Of a stretch of DNA of 64,000 nt, positions 16,074-24,891 are shown one piece after another (within the stretch, counting starts at the first letter, position 1; each line of letters starts with the position of its first letter). The DNA lies in NCBI RefSeq assembly GCF_017874475.1, contig NZ_JAGGLO010000001.1, positions 620,001 to 684,000 on the forward strand. The letters run 5' to 3'. Under the pieces are notes generated by a model, which saw only the letters and a list, made by a program, of their open reading frames with translations, was not told where the DNA came from and ran no database searches. The translations under genes were made by a program, and so were the position numbers. The stretch is from Anaerococcus degeneri. Lineage in GTDB: Bacteria; Bacillota; Clostridia; Tissierellales; Peptoniphilaceae.

Positions 16074-17870
16074 TTAAATTTCCCAAAACCTATACATTTC
16101 GAAACTAAGTATTACTAGAATCTGAGTCATAGCAAGAATACTATTTATAAAAAACTTATATTTTTCTTTCTCACTAGCCTTGTTATAATATTTTCTAAAT
16201 CCATTAAAAACAAAATATGCCATTAAAAGAATTAGAGGTAAAAATATTGCACTTTGAACCATGTATGAAGCCCTGATTCCAATATTTCCAGTACCATAGC
16301 CATGGCTAAGTCTAAAAAAAATAATTAGCAAATTAATAAATGATATTGACATCAAAACAAAAATAAAATATGAATCCTTACGAATCTGCGCAAGATTCTT
16401 TAAATTTCTCTTATTTTTTATCTTCTCTTTAATCAAGCCCCTAGAATAACCTTCACCAAACCATATATGCCAGCAAGAATAAAAAACACCATAAATAAAA
16501 TATTTGTAAGAGCCTTAGGTGTAGATATAAGAAAATCTGAAAATTGGATCTCAACTATCTCATTTTCTTCATACCACCAATTTCCCAAATCTTCTTCTCC
16601 ATAGGAAGTTACTCCCAAAGCACTAATAAATTTTAGTGGTCCTGTCATTATCCCACGAGTATTTAAAAGAAGACCTTTAGGGAACATCCATTTTAATTTT
16701 AGTTAAGTCAGAATCTTTAAATTTATCAAAAATTAATTCATACATATCGTAATTATAAATAGTTTCATGGGCTTGATTAGTAATAAGAACCATTACAACC
16801 CCACTAATAGGATCAAATTGCAACATAGCTGAGCAATCAAAAGTATTACCCCCATGGCCAATAGTTCTAAGGCCATACTCACTTGCAAAAAAACCATAGA
16901 AATTTTTAGGAATCTCTGTTGGTCCGTAAAAACTTGTAGGAGTGTAAATCTTTTTTAGAGTGCTTTGATTTTTAAAAAGTGTAGAAAAATTATTATCACC
17001 AGAAGTAAGAGCACGAGCTAATTTTGCCAAATCGCCTATTGTGCCCATTGCACTGCCAGCAGGATAAAGATGAATATAATATATTCCAGGTCCTTCAATT
17101 TTTTCTCCCTTTGTGTCATAACATTTAAGCTTAAGTCTTTGATTTTTAACCCACTCATTATCATCAAATACAGGACTTATTGAGCTATGGTCCATCTTTA
17201 GAGGTCTAAAAATATTTTCATGAACATAATCTACATAATCCATACCTGAAACTCTCTCGACTATAAAAGCTCCAAGAGCCGCTCCCCAATTCGAATATCC
17301 TGTATGTTGGCCTGGCTCATAGATTTGCCTGGGTTGATTAGTGCTAAGAGTATCATCAAGGCTTTTTATTTCCGAAGGATCTGTAGTTTGGATAAAATAT
17401 GTATCTTGGAAACCCGCCTTATGATTCATTAGATCTAAAATAGTAATTGGCTTGTCATAACTTAGATTATTGAGGAAATTATCTGGTAAATACTCCCTTA
17501 TATCCCTATTTAAATCAATTTTATCAGCTTCATAAAGCTGCATAATAGAAACCCAAACTAATAGTTTAGAAATTGATCCCCACTCGTAAACAGAATCAAA
17601 ATCAGCCTTAAGTCCAGCTTCCTTATCCAAATATCCAAAATAATTTTCATAAATAATTTGATTCCTGTCGTACACAATCACATTTAGACCATAAGTTGTA
17701 TCCTTATTATTGCCTAAATAACTTTCTATCTCTTGTGGCAAATCTTCGTATTTTATTCCAGATGGTAAATATTTTTGTGCTTTACTCGCCAAACTAACTG
17801 GTCCAAAGATAATAATAAAAACTAAACTGAATATTAATGAATATACAAACGACTTTACTAGATTTTTCAT
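16074..17870 (-). pseudogene. Beta-lactamase-family serine hydrolase with membrane tail, broken by two frameshifts
   Basis: Three abutting reading frames together would make one protein of about 600 residues. The first (16677-17870) is a penicillin-binding-like serine hydrolase with a signal anchor, the SxxK motif in WGSISKLL, the YxN motif in YSNWGA and the late HGG in GHGGNTF. It stops at a CCC run near 16684, after which the adjacent frame continues naturally as PKGLLLNTRG. That frame stops at a GGGG run near 16440, and a third frame continues with KNKRNLKNL plus three or four membrane helices. Family members often have such a membrane tail. Both breaks are single-base changes in short homopolymers, so sequencing error is possible. 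Confidence 0.75.
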
Positions 17871-17974
17871 AAAAACACCCCATTTTTCTTATAATTTTAT
17901 AATAGAAGCAGATTCTATTTTTTATGTAAGAATAATATTAGGAATATATAAAGTTTTTAATTATAATAATTCTA

Positions 17975-18553
17975 CTAATATTCCCCTTTTTCCGTTTCAA
18001 GTTTAATTAAAACTTCTGTATGGGGTAAATATTTTATATCAGCCAAAACATTATCATAAGGTCCCCACTTTTCCTTTTCTCTATCGTATGTTTCTCCATT
18101 AATATCAAAGATTTTTATCTCGCCATTTTTTGTATATCCAATCAAATGATACTTTACAGAATATTCATTGTTGTAATCTCCCTCAAAGCTTACATAATCT
18201 AGCTTTATGGATTTTGGATTGTCAAGATATTCCAAATCTAGTATTGGTGCTTTTAATAAAAGATAAATACCCAGAACAGAAAAGACAAGACAAATCCACC
18301 AAATAATACTTGCTCGATCCCTCTCCCTAAAAAAATAGGTCGCAAAAAGTGTTGTACAAATAATCAAACTAATAAAAACTCGTAAAATGGCGTCACATAT
18401 TAATCCTATTAAGCCCTCTCGATAGTAGCCATTAGAATTTTCTAAGATAAGATAAAAAGAAATTATCCCAATTACTCCAAGTATTATTAAGATAATTATA
18501 AAGATAATTATAAAGACAATCCTTCTTATTTCCAAATATTTCCTACGATTCAT
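17975..18553 (-). CDS. Membrane protein with soluble C-terminal domain, unknown function
   Basis: A 192-residue protein with three hydrophobic segments in the first 105 residues (about 10-35, 48-70 and 83-103) and a C-terminal domain of about 85 residues rich in Tyr, Glu and Lys. No family is recognised. It lies between a CPBP protease gene and the broken serine hydrolase and may share their transcript. Confidence 0.7.
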   Translation of the reverse strand: MNRRKYLEIRRIVFIIIFIIILIILGVIGIISFYLILENSNGYYREGLIGLICDAILRVFISLIICTTLFATYFFRERDRASIIWWICLVFSVLGIYLLLKAPILDLEYLDNPKSIKLDYVSFEGDYNNEYSVKYHLIGYTKNGEIKIFDINGETYDREKEKWGPYDNVLADIKYLPHTEVLIKLETEKGEY

Positions 18554-18585
18554 CTATATCTCCTGTATTATAAAATATTTTAGTT

Positions 18586-19299
18586 TTAATCCAAATCATC
18601 CTTCTTATCTAATTTCAATAAATATAAACAATAGAAAATAGCCACTATAATTGTAAGAATAATATAGATCCATTTTGTCACTTGGTTTTCTACACCAAAT
18701 TTTGAAAAAGCATTTATTAGGCTATGGGCGATAATACAAGGAAATAGGCTGTTCCTTTTATAAAAAATAATAACCAAAATAAATCCCCAAGCAATGGCAA
18801 AAATTATTTGAACTAGGGTTTCTAGACTTGCTTGACCTGCAAAAAGATTAACAATATGACCAAGACCGAAAGTTATGCCAACTATAACTATAGCTTTTTT
18901 AGGCCCACTTTTTTCTTGCAAAGCCTTAAAAAGAAATCCACGAAAAATTATTTCTTCTATATAGGCAATTAATATCATTGATAAAACTGCCCACAACTGT
19001 GAAAGTCCAGTATAAGATAAGCTAAATCCACCCCATAGATTCCCCGTTGCAAGAATCCAGACTGGAAGAAAATATAGATATCTTTTTGAATTTTTTGGAT
19101 ACTTATCTAAACCATATTTCTCAACCAGCTTATATTTCTTGATAAAAGTTGTAATTATAATAGATAACACAAGAAGAAATAAAAACATGAAGATACTAGC
19201 ATCCCCAAATTTCCCCATAATTGGTGCAGCCAGCAAACAATAAATAAGGATCCAGAAAAGTGCAAAATTAAGCTCGTTTTTTTGATAAAGTTTATACAT
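18586..19299 (-). CDS. CPBP family intramembrane metalloprotease
   Basis: A 237-residue multi-spanning protein of the CPBP/Abi (CAAX prenyl protease 2-like) family. The active-site motifs are clear: EEIIFRG (paired Glu plus Arg), GLGHIVNLF (first His) and AHSLINAF (second His). In Firmicutes such proteins are linked to bacteriocin immunity or processing and to envelope stress. No bacteriocin gene is visible here, so its role is open. About 220 AT-rich bases with no gene separate it from the next gene upstream. Confidence 0.9.
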   Translation of the reverse strand: MYKLYQKNELNFALFWILIYCLLAAPIMGKFGDASIFMFLFLLVLSIIITTFIKKYKLVEKYGLDKYPKNSKRYLYFLPVWILATGNLWGGFSLSYTGLSQLWAVLSMILIAYIEEIIFRGFLFKALQEKSGPKKAIVIVGITFGLGHIVNLFAGQASLETLVQIIFAIAWGFILVIIFYKRNSLFPCIIAHSLINAFSKFGVENQVTKWIYIILTIIVAIFYCLYLLKLDKKDDLD

Positions 19300-19519
19300 C
19301 GGCTTCCCCTAATTTTTTAAATATATGTTGAGTCTTAGTGTTATTTTCACTATACTTAGCAAAAATACTGGAGCTAGTTTGTATAAAAAATTTTACAAAT
19401 TAAATAAAATTATTTATTGAATTTAAATATAAATATTAAAAAAATACACCCCAAAATCAAATTTAGATTAGGAATGTATTGAAAACTATATTAAATTTAA
19501 TATTCACATATTATCTTTA

Positions 19520-20422
19520 TTATTTTTCCTTTTCTATATTAATAAGGGCAAGAAATATAGTTAGGGCGAACAAGAATATGGCGAATATACCATAAATCGG
19601 TATAGCTTGTACTATGCCTAGTTTTATTAATCCAACTATACAGTAGGCATAGATAGCAAACCAGAATATTATCAATGTCCAATCTTTATTCTTTGCCAAT
19701 CTAATTTTTTCTCGATTTCTCATTAACTCGGCTAACAATTTTATAAAAATAAATGTCCGTAAAAGACAAAATGCAATGCAGGAGAACCATTCATTACTTA
19801 TTTTATCTAGGAAAAGGGCAAGATAAGAACAGATTCCTACAAAAATCACTCCACCAGATCCTATTAAAAGTGACTTGCCTAGATTTATTTTTGACTTGTT
19901 ATTTTCCTTTTCCCAACTTTTTAAGGTCATGTAGACTATGGATGGGACTTCAAACATATAGCCCAGGAAATTGACCCAAATTACTGACATAAACATATGG
20001 TGGTTGATTGCTAGATTTATTTCTCGACCGTCCCAGACCCAGAATCCACCGTCTAACCTAATCGCAACAACGTCCAGCAGCAGATCCATGCTTACTATTA
20101 GCCAACCAGCGAATAGGGCTGTCATTAATTTATTAAAATGAAATTTTCTCGCAATTCTTAGGGCACATACTGTTATCCCTCCCCACATGAGGCCTCCAAA
20201 AAATGGGAATTGATAGGGTCTGAAGCAAATGCTTATGAAAAAATCGTCGCTGTAATGGTAAATATCAGTTAATCTTACTGCCAAGAGTTCTAAAGAAAAT
20301 CCTGCCAATGCGCCAGAAATCAAGAGCCCAAATTCCCTATAATTTCTAGATTTATATATGTCTACAACTAGTAATATCACTATAAAATAGCAAATTAACT
20401 CAAAACTATTTATCCAATTCAT
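19520..20422 (-). CDS. Polytopic membrane protein, weakly carotenoid-hydratase-like
   Basis: A 300-residue protein with about eight membrane helices. Charged and aromatic motifs inside the membrane part (SLELLAVRLTDIYHYSDD, DLLLDVVAIRLDGGFWVWDG, INHHMF, WVNFLGYMFEVPS) recall the CruF/DUF422 carotenoid biosynthesis membrane proteins. The match is by eye only, and no other carotenoid gene is present. It could equally be an unrelated membrane enzyme of unknown substrate. It stands alone upstream of the PadR operon terminator. Confidence 0.5.
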   Translation of the reverse strand: MNWINSFELICYFIVILLVVDIYKSRNYREFGLLISGALAGFSLELLAVRLTDIYHYSDDFFISICFRPYQFPFFGGLMWGGITVCALRIARKFHFNKLMTALFAGWLIVSMDLLLDVVAIRLDGGFWVWDGREINLAINHHMFMSVIWVNFLGYMFEVPSIVYMTLKSWEKENNKSKINLGKSLLIGSGGVIFVGICSYLALFLDKISNEWFSCIAFCLLRTFIFIKLLAELMRNREKIRLAKNKDWTLIIFWFAIYAYCIVGLIKLGIVQAIPIYGIFAIFLFALTIFLALINIEKEK

Positions 20423-20485
20423 TTTTACTCCTAATAAAAATCAATATATTTCAAATAAAATTCAATATAAATTTATACAAAAAAA

Positions 20486-20517
20486 CAAGTAAGCTCCTAT
20501 ATTATAGAGCTTACTTG
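20486..20517. terminator. Strong terminator after the PadR operon
   Basis: An 11-bp perfect stem (CAAGTAAGCTC / GAGCTTACTTG) with an AT loop. On the minus strand it is followed by a T-run. Confidence 0.8.
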
Positions 20518-20524
20518 TATAATT

Positions 20525-20836
20525 TTATTTCTCAAAGTAATTTTCGTAGTTAGAGACTAAGAGCCTTAGCCTTTGAACTTCGTCTTTTAAAAGATCCCTA
20601 CCTTCATCTGTAATAATGTAATGCTTGCCTTTTTGATCCGCTTCTACTCTTCTTATCAAATCATTTTCTAGAAACTGTGCCAATAAGGCATAAAGAGTGC
20701 CAGGTGCTAGTCTTATCCTTCCCTTGGTTATTTCCTCGACCCAGGATGTGATTTCTGCTCCGTTCCTCACTTCTCCCAAGGCCAAAAGGGTAAAATACAT
20801 TGGTTCTGTTAGGGTTTGAAATTGATCTCTTGCCAT
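20525..20836 (-). CDS. PadR family transcriptional regulator
   Basis: A 103-residue PadR-type winged-helix repressor. The core is recognisable: YFTLLALGEVRNGAEITSWV, RLAPGTLYALLAQFLENDLI and the wing KGKHYIITDEGRDLL, followed by a short C-terminal helix for dimerisation. The start codon overlaps the preceding stop as TAATG, so it is translated with the DUF2812 membrane protein. In many Firmicutes this gene pair forms a sensory or antibiotic-response unit. Two TATCGA-N3-TCGATA palindromes at the operon promoter are probable PadR operators. Confidence 0.92.
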   Translation of the reverse strand: MARDQFQTLTEPMYFTLLALGEVRNGAEITSWVEEITKGRIRLAPGTLYALLAQFLENDLIRRVEADQKGKHYIITDEGRDLLKDEVQRLRLLVSNYENYFEK

Positions 20837-22080
20837 TATTTTTCCTCGAGTATCTTTTCTATATCTTTTGTGACCTTTTCGTCATAGATATTGCCATCAA
20901 CTTCCAAAACTACTTTTCCACTTAAAATCAAATATGAATCTTCATCGGAAAGGCTGTAAGTCTTATCATAAGCAAAATCTTTGGAAATATCTTTTACAAA
21001 TTCCGCCCTATAAGGATGATTTTTGGCATTTTTAAGATTTCTATTGAATAAATCTTCTGCAAGACCTTCTGATTTTACAAGAGTTTTTCTTATATTAAGG
21101 TCATAAGATTTTGCTCTAAAATCTTCACAGCTTTCTGCCAACAAACTTGTAGCTTCATTTCTTATTGAGAAATCATCACTTTCTTTTGTTTTTAAGTCAT
21201 CTCTCATCGCAAGCTTAGCAAGCATACCAAGATTAGATATGGTAAATACCACAAACATTATTACTGGGATTAAGGCAAATAGCAATTTTTTCTTTCCTTT
21301 TTTGGCATCCATAAGTTTTACTTTTTTGATAAAGTAAGATATAAGAATAGCCATAATAATTATAGGAATCACAGAGATAATTATTGTTAGCCCATAACCC
21401 ATTTCCAGCTGATTTATTACTAATGCAATAAAAGCCAAAATTACTAATACTATTGATAAGACTGGTATTAAAGCTTGTAACCTTCCTATAGCAAGCCTAG
21501 AAAATTTCAAATTTTTTATTGATTGCACTTTCTTATTTCTAATCTTAAAACTTATATAATCACATAAAGATAAGAGTGAAAATATAAGAAACATGCTAAC
21601 AGCTGGAACCATAAAGAAAGGGAAATTAGAATAATATATTTCACTTGATCTTATTCGAGCGATGTTAGACATGGCCAAAAAGGCAAAAATAAAACTATTT
21701 AAACTTAATGTAATCAATTCCCCCTTAACGCCTTTATTTAAAATCTCTATTTCGTATGAATCGTCATCATATAGTGAATCTGCCCCTTCTTCGTCAACCT
21801 TATAAAGATTCATATTAAAAGTCCTATCGACCAGGTGCCAACCGTATTCATCCGCCATTTGATCATAATCGGAGAGTTCTTCCTTAGAAAACTTAGTAAA
21901 TAAACTCTCATTTGCTGCTAAAGAAAACTTATATTTTATATCAGCAGGTTCTATCTTTTTAAACTTATGGACAAAGGGAAGTGGAATTTTATCTATTTGC
22001 CAACCTTCCCTTGCCATTTCTTCGTACCATTTTTCCATAAGACCAAAATTAGTATAGGTTAAAAATCTAAACTTTAGCAT
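20836..22080 (-). CDS. DUF2812 domain membrane protein
   Basis: A 414-residue protein. The N-terminal 110 residues are a DUF2812 domain (YEEMAREGWQIDKI, DYDQMADEYGWHLVDRTFNM). The middle has two pairs of membrane helices (about 130-185 and 205-260), another helix near 275, and a C-terminal extracytoplasmic part of about 120 residues. DUF2812 proteins are regularly encoded beside PadR regulators, as here; their biochemical role is unknown. It is first in the operon and is directly controlled by the PadR-type operator. Confidence 0.88.
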   Translation of the reverse strand: MLKFRFLTYTNFGLMEKWYEEMAREGWQIDKIPLPFVHKFKKIEPADIKYKFSLAANESLFTKFSKEELSDYDQMADEYGWHLVDRTFNMNLYKVDEEGADSLYDDDSYEIEILNKGVKGELITLSLNSFIFAFLAMSNIARIRSSEIYYSNFPFFMVPAVSMFLIFSLLSLCDYISFKIRNKKVQSIKNLKFSRLAIGRLQALIPVLSIVLVILAFIALVINQLEMGYGLTIIISVIPIIIMAILISYFIKKVKLMDAKKGKKKLLFALIPVIMFVVFTISNLGMLAKLAMRDDLKTKESDDFSIRNEATSLLAESCEDFRAKSYDLNIRKTLVKSEGLAEDLFNRNLKNAKNHPYRAEFVKDISKDFAYDKTYSLSDEDSYLILSGKVVLEVDGNIYDEKVTKDIEKILEEK

Positions 22081-22095
22081 CTCTTACCTCCTTTT

Positions 22096-22154
22096 AAATA
22101 TCGAATCTCGATATTTGTTGATTTAATTATATATCGATACTCGATACTTGTCAA
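22096..22154 (-). promoter_or_regulatory. Promoter with two PadR-type operators
   Basis: The minus strand shows TTGACA (22149-22154), a 17-base spacer and TATAAT (22126-22131). The spacer contains the palindrome TATCGA-N3-TCGATA (22132-22146). A longer copy, AAATATCGA-N3-TCGATATTT (22096-22116), lies between the start site and the DUF2812 gene. Two copies of the same palindrome placed this way strongly suggest repression by the PadR protein. Confidence 0.8.
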
Positions 22155-22182
22155 TATAAATGAAACATTTCAAATAAAAAAC

Positions 22183-22224
22183 CACCTAACCATATCTTTA
22201 ATAGACATGGACAAGATGGTTTAA
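22183..22224 (-). terminator. Probable terminator of the XRE/membrane protein operon
   Basis: An imperfect stem (AAACCATC with GGTGGTTT, extended inward) is followed by TTTTTT on the minus strand, just past the 136-residue membrane protein gene. Confidence 0.45.
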
Positions 22225-22264
22225 TAACTTCTAATCGTTTATGTTTCAACATCTGCGAATTTTT

Positions 22265-22657
22265 TTAATATTTTTTCTCATAATGACTGCTGACGAAAAA
22301 TGTTATAAGAGGAAAGGATAAAATTCCTATGGTCAAAATACTTGCAGGCAAATAATCATTCTTAGAAAAACAAATCACAGCAACTATACCCATGATGAGC
22401 ATTAGAATTGGTGTCATTGTAGCATTTACCTTATCCCTTATTTTCTCATTTCTTTCATCATTTACATTTATTCTATAGAATGGATCTTCCTCCATTCTCT
22501 TATTATGACCTAGGCTAACACTTGCAATAGTCACACTTATTGTAAAAATAAAAAGCATAATTCTATTTAATGTCTCATTTTCTTCAAAAATAAACATAGC
22601 CACCAAACTCATAAATCCAATTACATATCCTAAATACCAAATTTTCTTATTTTTCAT
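22265..22657 (-). CDS. Small membrane protein paired with XRE regulator
   Basis: A 130-residue protein with four hydrophobic segments (about 4-22, 25-45, 75-95 and 100-120) and a short charged loop, RMEEDPFYRINVNDERNEKI. The NDERNEKI motif is frequent in small membrane proteins encoded next to XRE-type regulators in Firmicutes; function unknown. I chose the ATG at 22657, downstream of AGGAGGAG, over one 18 bases earlier. It overlaps the end of the regulator gene by 11 bases. Confidence 0.75.
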   Translation of the reverse strand: MKNKKIWYLGYVIGFMSLVAMFIFEENETLNRIMLFIFTISVTIASVSLGHNKRMEEDPFYRINVNDERNEKIRDKVNATMTPILMLIMGIVAVICFSKNDYLPASILTIGILSFPLITFFVSSHYEKKY

Positions 22658-22868
22658 TGTCGCTCTCCTCCTCATATATAAAAATATCTTCTATGGCCAT
22701 TTCAAAATATCTTGCAATCTTAAATGCCAAGATAATTGATGGATTATATCTTCCATTTTCCAAAGAACCCACAGTTTGCCTCGATACTTCAAGAATTTTT
22801 GCTAAATCTTCCTGGGTAATCCCTCTTTCTTTACGAATTTCTTCTAGTCTATTTTTCACATTTATCAA
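22647..22868 (-). CDS. XRE-family helix-turn-helix regulator
   Basis: A 73-residue Cro/CI-type DNA-binding protein. The HTH (RKERGITQEDLAKILEVSRQ, then TVGSLENGRYNPS) takes up most of the chain, and a short acidic tail follows. Such tiny regulators usually control the adjacent membrane protein. It is preceded by a consensus promoter and a palindromic site, so self-control is likely. Confidence 0.92.
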   Translation of the reverse strand: MINVKNRLEEIRKERGITQEDLAKILEVSRQTVGSLENGRYNPSIILAFKIARYFEMAIEDIFIYEEESDNEK

Positions 22869-22875
22869 CCCCCAA

Positions 22876-22925
22876 TGTTAAGCTAGCTTTACATTCATTA
22901 TAATAAAATTGTAATATTATGTCAA
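22876..22925 (-). promoter_or_regulatory. Promoter and candidate operator of the XRE operon
   Basis: TTGACA (22920-22925), a 17-base spacer and TATAAT (22897-22902) on the minus strand form a consensus promoter. Just downstream, the imperfect palindrome TGTTAAGCTAGCTTTACA (22876-22893), centred on AGCTAGCT, overlaps the start region and could bind the XRE protein. Confidence 0.65.
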
Positions 22926-23023
22926 GTTTACTTTCCATTTGTGGTTGAAAATAAAACCTAATTTAATCTACTCCCAACGTAAACAAACTAGGTTTCCTCA
23001 ATCCTAATAATATAAATTTTTCT

Positions 23024-23629
23024 TTATAATTCCTCCCAAATTTCGTACAAACTTTTACCATCAAATAATTTATAGTAAAAGGCATCATAGGTAGTATCAA
23101 AAGTTTTTTCATCTCCTAGAAATCCAATAATTATATCATTAGAAACACTTATTATCGCATCTTTCTTATTATATGAAAATTCACAACCATTCTTAAATTC
23201 TTTCCAATCATAGGGAGTAAAAATACTTTTCCCAGAGATGATTTTCTCTAAGTCTTCTACTAAATACTCTGTAAAATATTCATCATCTGAAATTACATAG
23301 TTGGTCAAGTCTGGTTTTAAAACTTTCATCATTGCCAAATCATAAACCATCCTTGACATTTCAATCTTACTTGCTTCTATTTTTATTTTATTACTTGTTT
23401 TGCTTCTTAAAGAAATGGCTTTCGCCCGTAAATCTGAAAATTCACCAAAAATATTAAAATACCTAAAGCCATTTTCTAAGAAGCTTTTAACGCCCCTTTC
23501 TATTTTTAATTTATCCCTTACATGGTGTGAGATAATAAAAGCATTATCTCCAGATATCGGTTCAAAATTCATAACATGGCTATCTTTTAGACAAATATTA
23601 TCCCAAATCCATTCGTAATTATAATACAT
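23024..23629 (-). CDS. Hypothetical protein, last gene of a J-like/HIRAN operon
   Basis: A 201-residue soluble protein with no motif I recognise. It is rich in aromatic and charged residues. The middle (LRAKAISLRSKTSNKIKIEASKIEMSR, in part) looks helical, and the end (DAFYYKLFDGKSLYEIWEEL) is also probably helical. It begins seven bases after the HIRAN gene stops, so the two are almost certainly co-transcribed. Confidence 0.7.
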   Translation of the reverse strand: MYYNYEWIWDNICLKDSHVMNFEPISGDNAFIISHHVRDKLKIERGVKSFLENGFRYFNIFGEFSDLRAKAISLRSKTSNKIKIEASKIEMSRMVYDLAMMKVLKPDLTNYVISDDEYFTEYLVEDLEKIISGKSIFTPYDWKEFKNGCEFSYNKKDAIISVSNDIIIGFLGDEKTFDTTYDAFYYKLFDGKSLYEIWEEL

Positions 23630-23635
23630 TTTGCC

Positions 23636-24037
23636 CTAACTTTCATGAAGGTAAATCTTAATTTTCATCCTTGCCCACTTACCACGCATTTCCTTTTCCA
23701 TTACTTTTGCAAAAAGAACTTTCCCAGAATCCATGAGCCTTGAAAATACAACATTGTCTTGGCGAGGTACATAGCCGATTTTTTCTTTTCGAAGAGTTTC
23801 TATTCTGATTGCCTGGGGATCGTGCTCATTTTCAATTTCTCGATAAAAAACCAATTTATCGTCAATCTTTAATGTTGAATATATTCCTTCAATGCCTTCA
23901 ACATGTGTTGTTCCTGCCACATAGGTATCGAAAAGATAAATATCCTGCTCAAAAGGCCTTGGTATATCTATATCTCCACCGGTGTTTACAAGATAATCAA
24001 TTAGATTGTTTTGATCTTTTTTTATTAAATCAGCCAT
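23636..24037 (-). CDS. HIRAN domain protein
   Basis: A 133-residue protein made mostly of one HIRAN domain. The hallmarks are FDTYVAGTTH, a strand with LVFYREIENEHDPQAIRI (the EHDPxAI motif) and KIGYVPRQDN. HIRAN domains in HLTF bind 3'-OH ends of single-stranded DNA, and free-standing bacterial copies are thought to act in DNA repair or stress. It overlaps the upstream J-like coiled-coil gene by 13 bases and precedes an unknown gene, forming a compact operon. Confidence 0.88.
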   Translation of the reverse strand: MADLIKKDQNNLIDYLVNTGGDIDIPRPFEQDIYLFDTYVAGTTHVEGIEGIYSTLKIDDKLVFYREIENEHDPQAIRIETLRKEKIGYVPRQDNVVFSRLMDSGKVLFAKVMEKEMRGKWARMKIKIYLHES

Positions 24038-24840
24038 TTTTTATCCTCTAATAATTCTTTAATGTATTCTTCCTGAGTTCTTATTGCTTGCTTGTAAGCT
24101 TTCAACCTTTCTTTTAGGTCATTAAGCTTTTCTGCCTTTTTCTCTTCGTCCTCAACATAAATTCGCCAAGTATAGGGAGGGATTGATTTTATTGTTCCAA
24201 TACTGCTTTTTATTTTCCTAAGTAAATCTTCTAGCCTTTCTATTTCGTCTTCCATAGATTTAAGGGATAAAGATTCATCATCTTCCGTTTCTCCGCTAGT
24301 TACAATTGTATATATAACCTGCAAGGTATTTAAATCACCATTTTTATATGATTCTGTTGAAGCAACAAATAATCTTTTTTCTTTATCTGTGATATTTGGA
24401 TTTATATCGGGATGGATTTTCTTTACAATCTTCTTATATATTTTTTTTATTAAAGCCGTATCTTCCTCAGATAAGGCTTTTGCTCTTGAATGTTCTAGGG
24501 CAGCCTTTAATTGAGAAATAGTATCTTGGAGTTTCTCTTTGTATTCATGAAATTCTTTATCAAGCTTTGTCTCAATTTCTCCAAGGTCTATTTTTTCTTG
24601 TCGATTTATCCTTGCTTGGATAAGAGATTTTTTTCTGCGCAAACGTAAATAGTCATTAAAGGCCTTATTTACCCTATAAGTAAGGCTTCCAAAAGTTAGC
24701 ATATAGGAAGTTTGAATATTTTCACAAACAACATACAAAAGATTGTCCCTTTCAAAAATAAGATCTTCTAAGTTTTTTTTGAGGTCTTGAATCTTTTTCT
24801 TTTTATTTTTATAATCTTCTAGTTCAACAATTTGTCCCAT
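24025..24840 (-). CDS. Coiled-coil protein with J-domain-like segment
   Basis: A 271-residue protein. Long helical coiled-coil regions (about 10-140 and 185-270) flank a short J-domain-like segment, IYKKIVKKIHPDINPN, that keeps the HPD tripeptide used by DnaJ proteins to stimulate DnaK. J-like domains at this position occur in several bacterial coiled-coil proteins. I chose the ATG at 24840, which follows AAAGG at good spacing, not the one 15 bases upstream. It is in an operon with a HIRAN protein, which hints at a role on DNA or damaged protein. No further function can be read. Confidence 0.7.
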   Translation of the reverse strand: MGQIVELEDYKNKKKKIQDLKKNLEDLIFERDNLLYVVCENIQTSYMLTFGSLTYRVNKAFNDYLRLRRKKSLIQARINRQEKIDLGEIETKLDKEFHEYKEKLQDTISQLKAALEHSRAKALSEEDTALIKKIYKKIVKKIHPDINPNITDKEKRLFVASTESYKNGDLNTLQVIYTIVTSGETEDDESLSLKSMEDEIERLEDLLRKIKSSIGTIKSIPPYTWRIYVEDEEKKAEKLNDLKERLKAYKQAIRTQEEYIKELLEDKKWLI

Positions 24841-24891
24841 AGCATAACCTTTCATATATTATTTACATACATGCACAAAACTGAGTAATTA

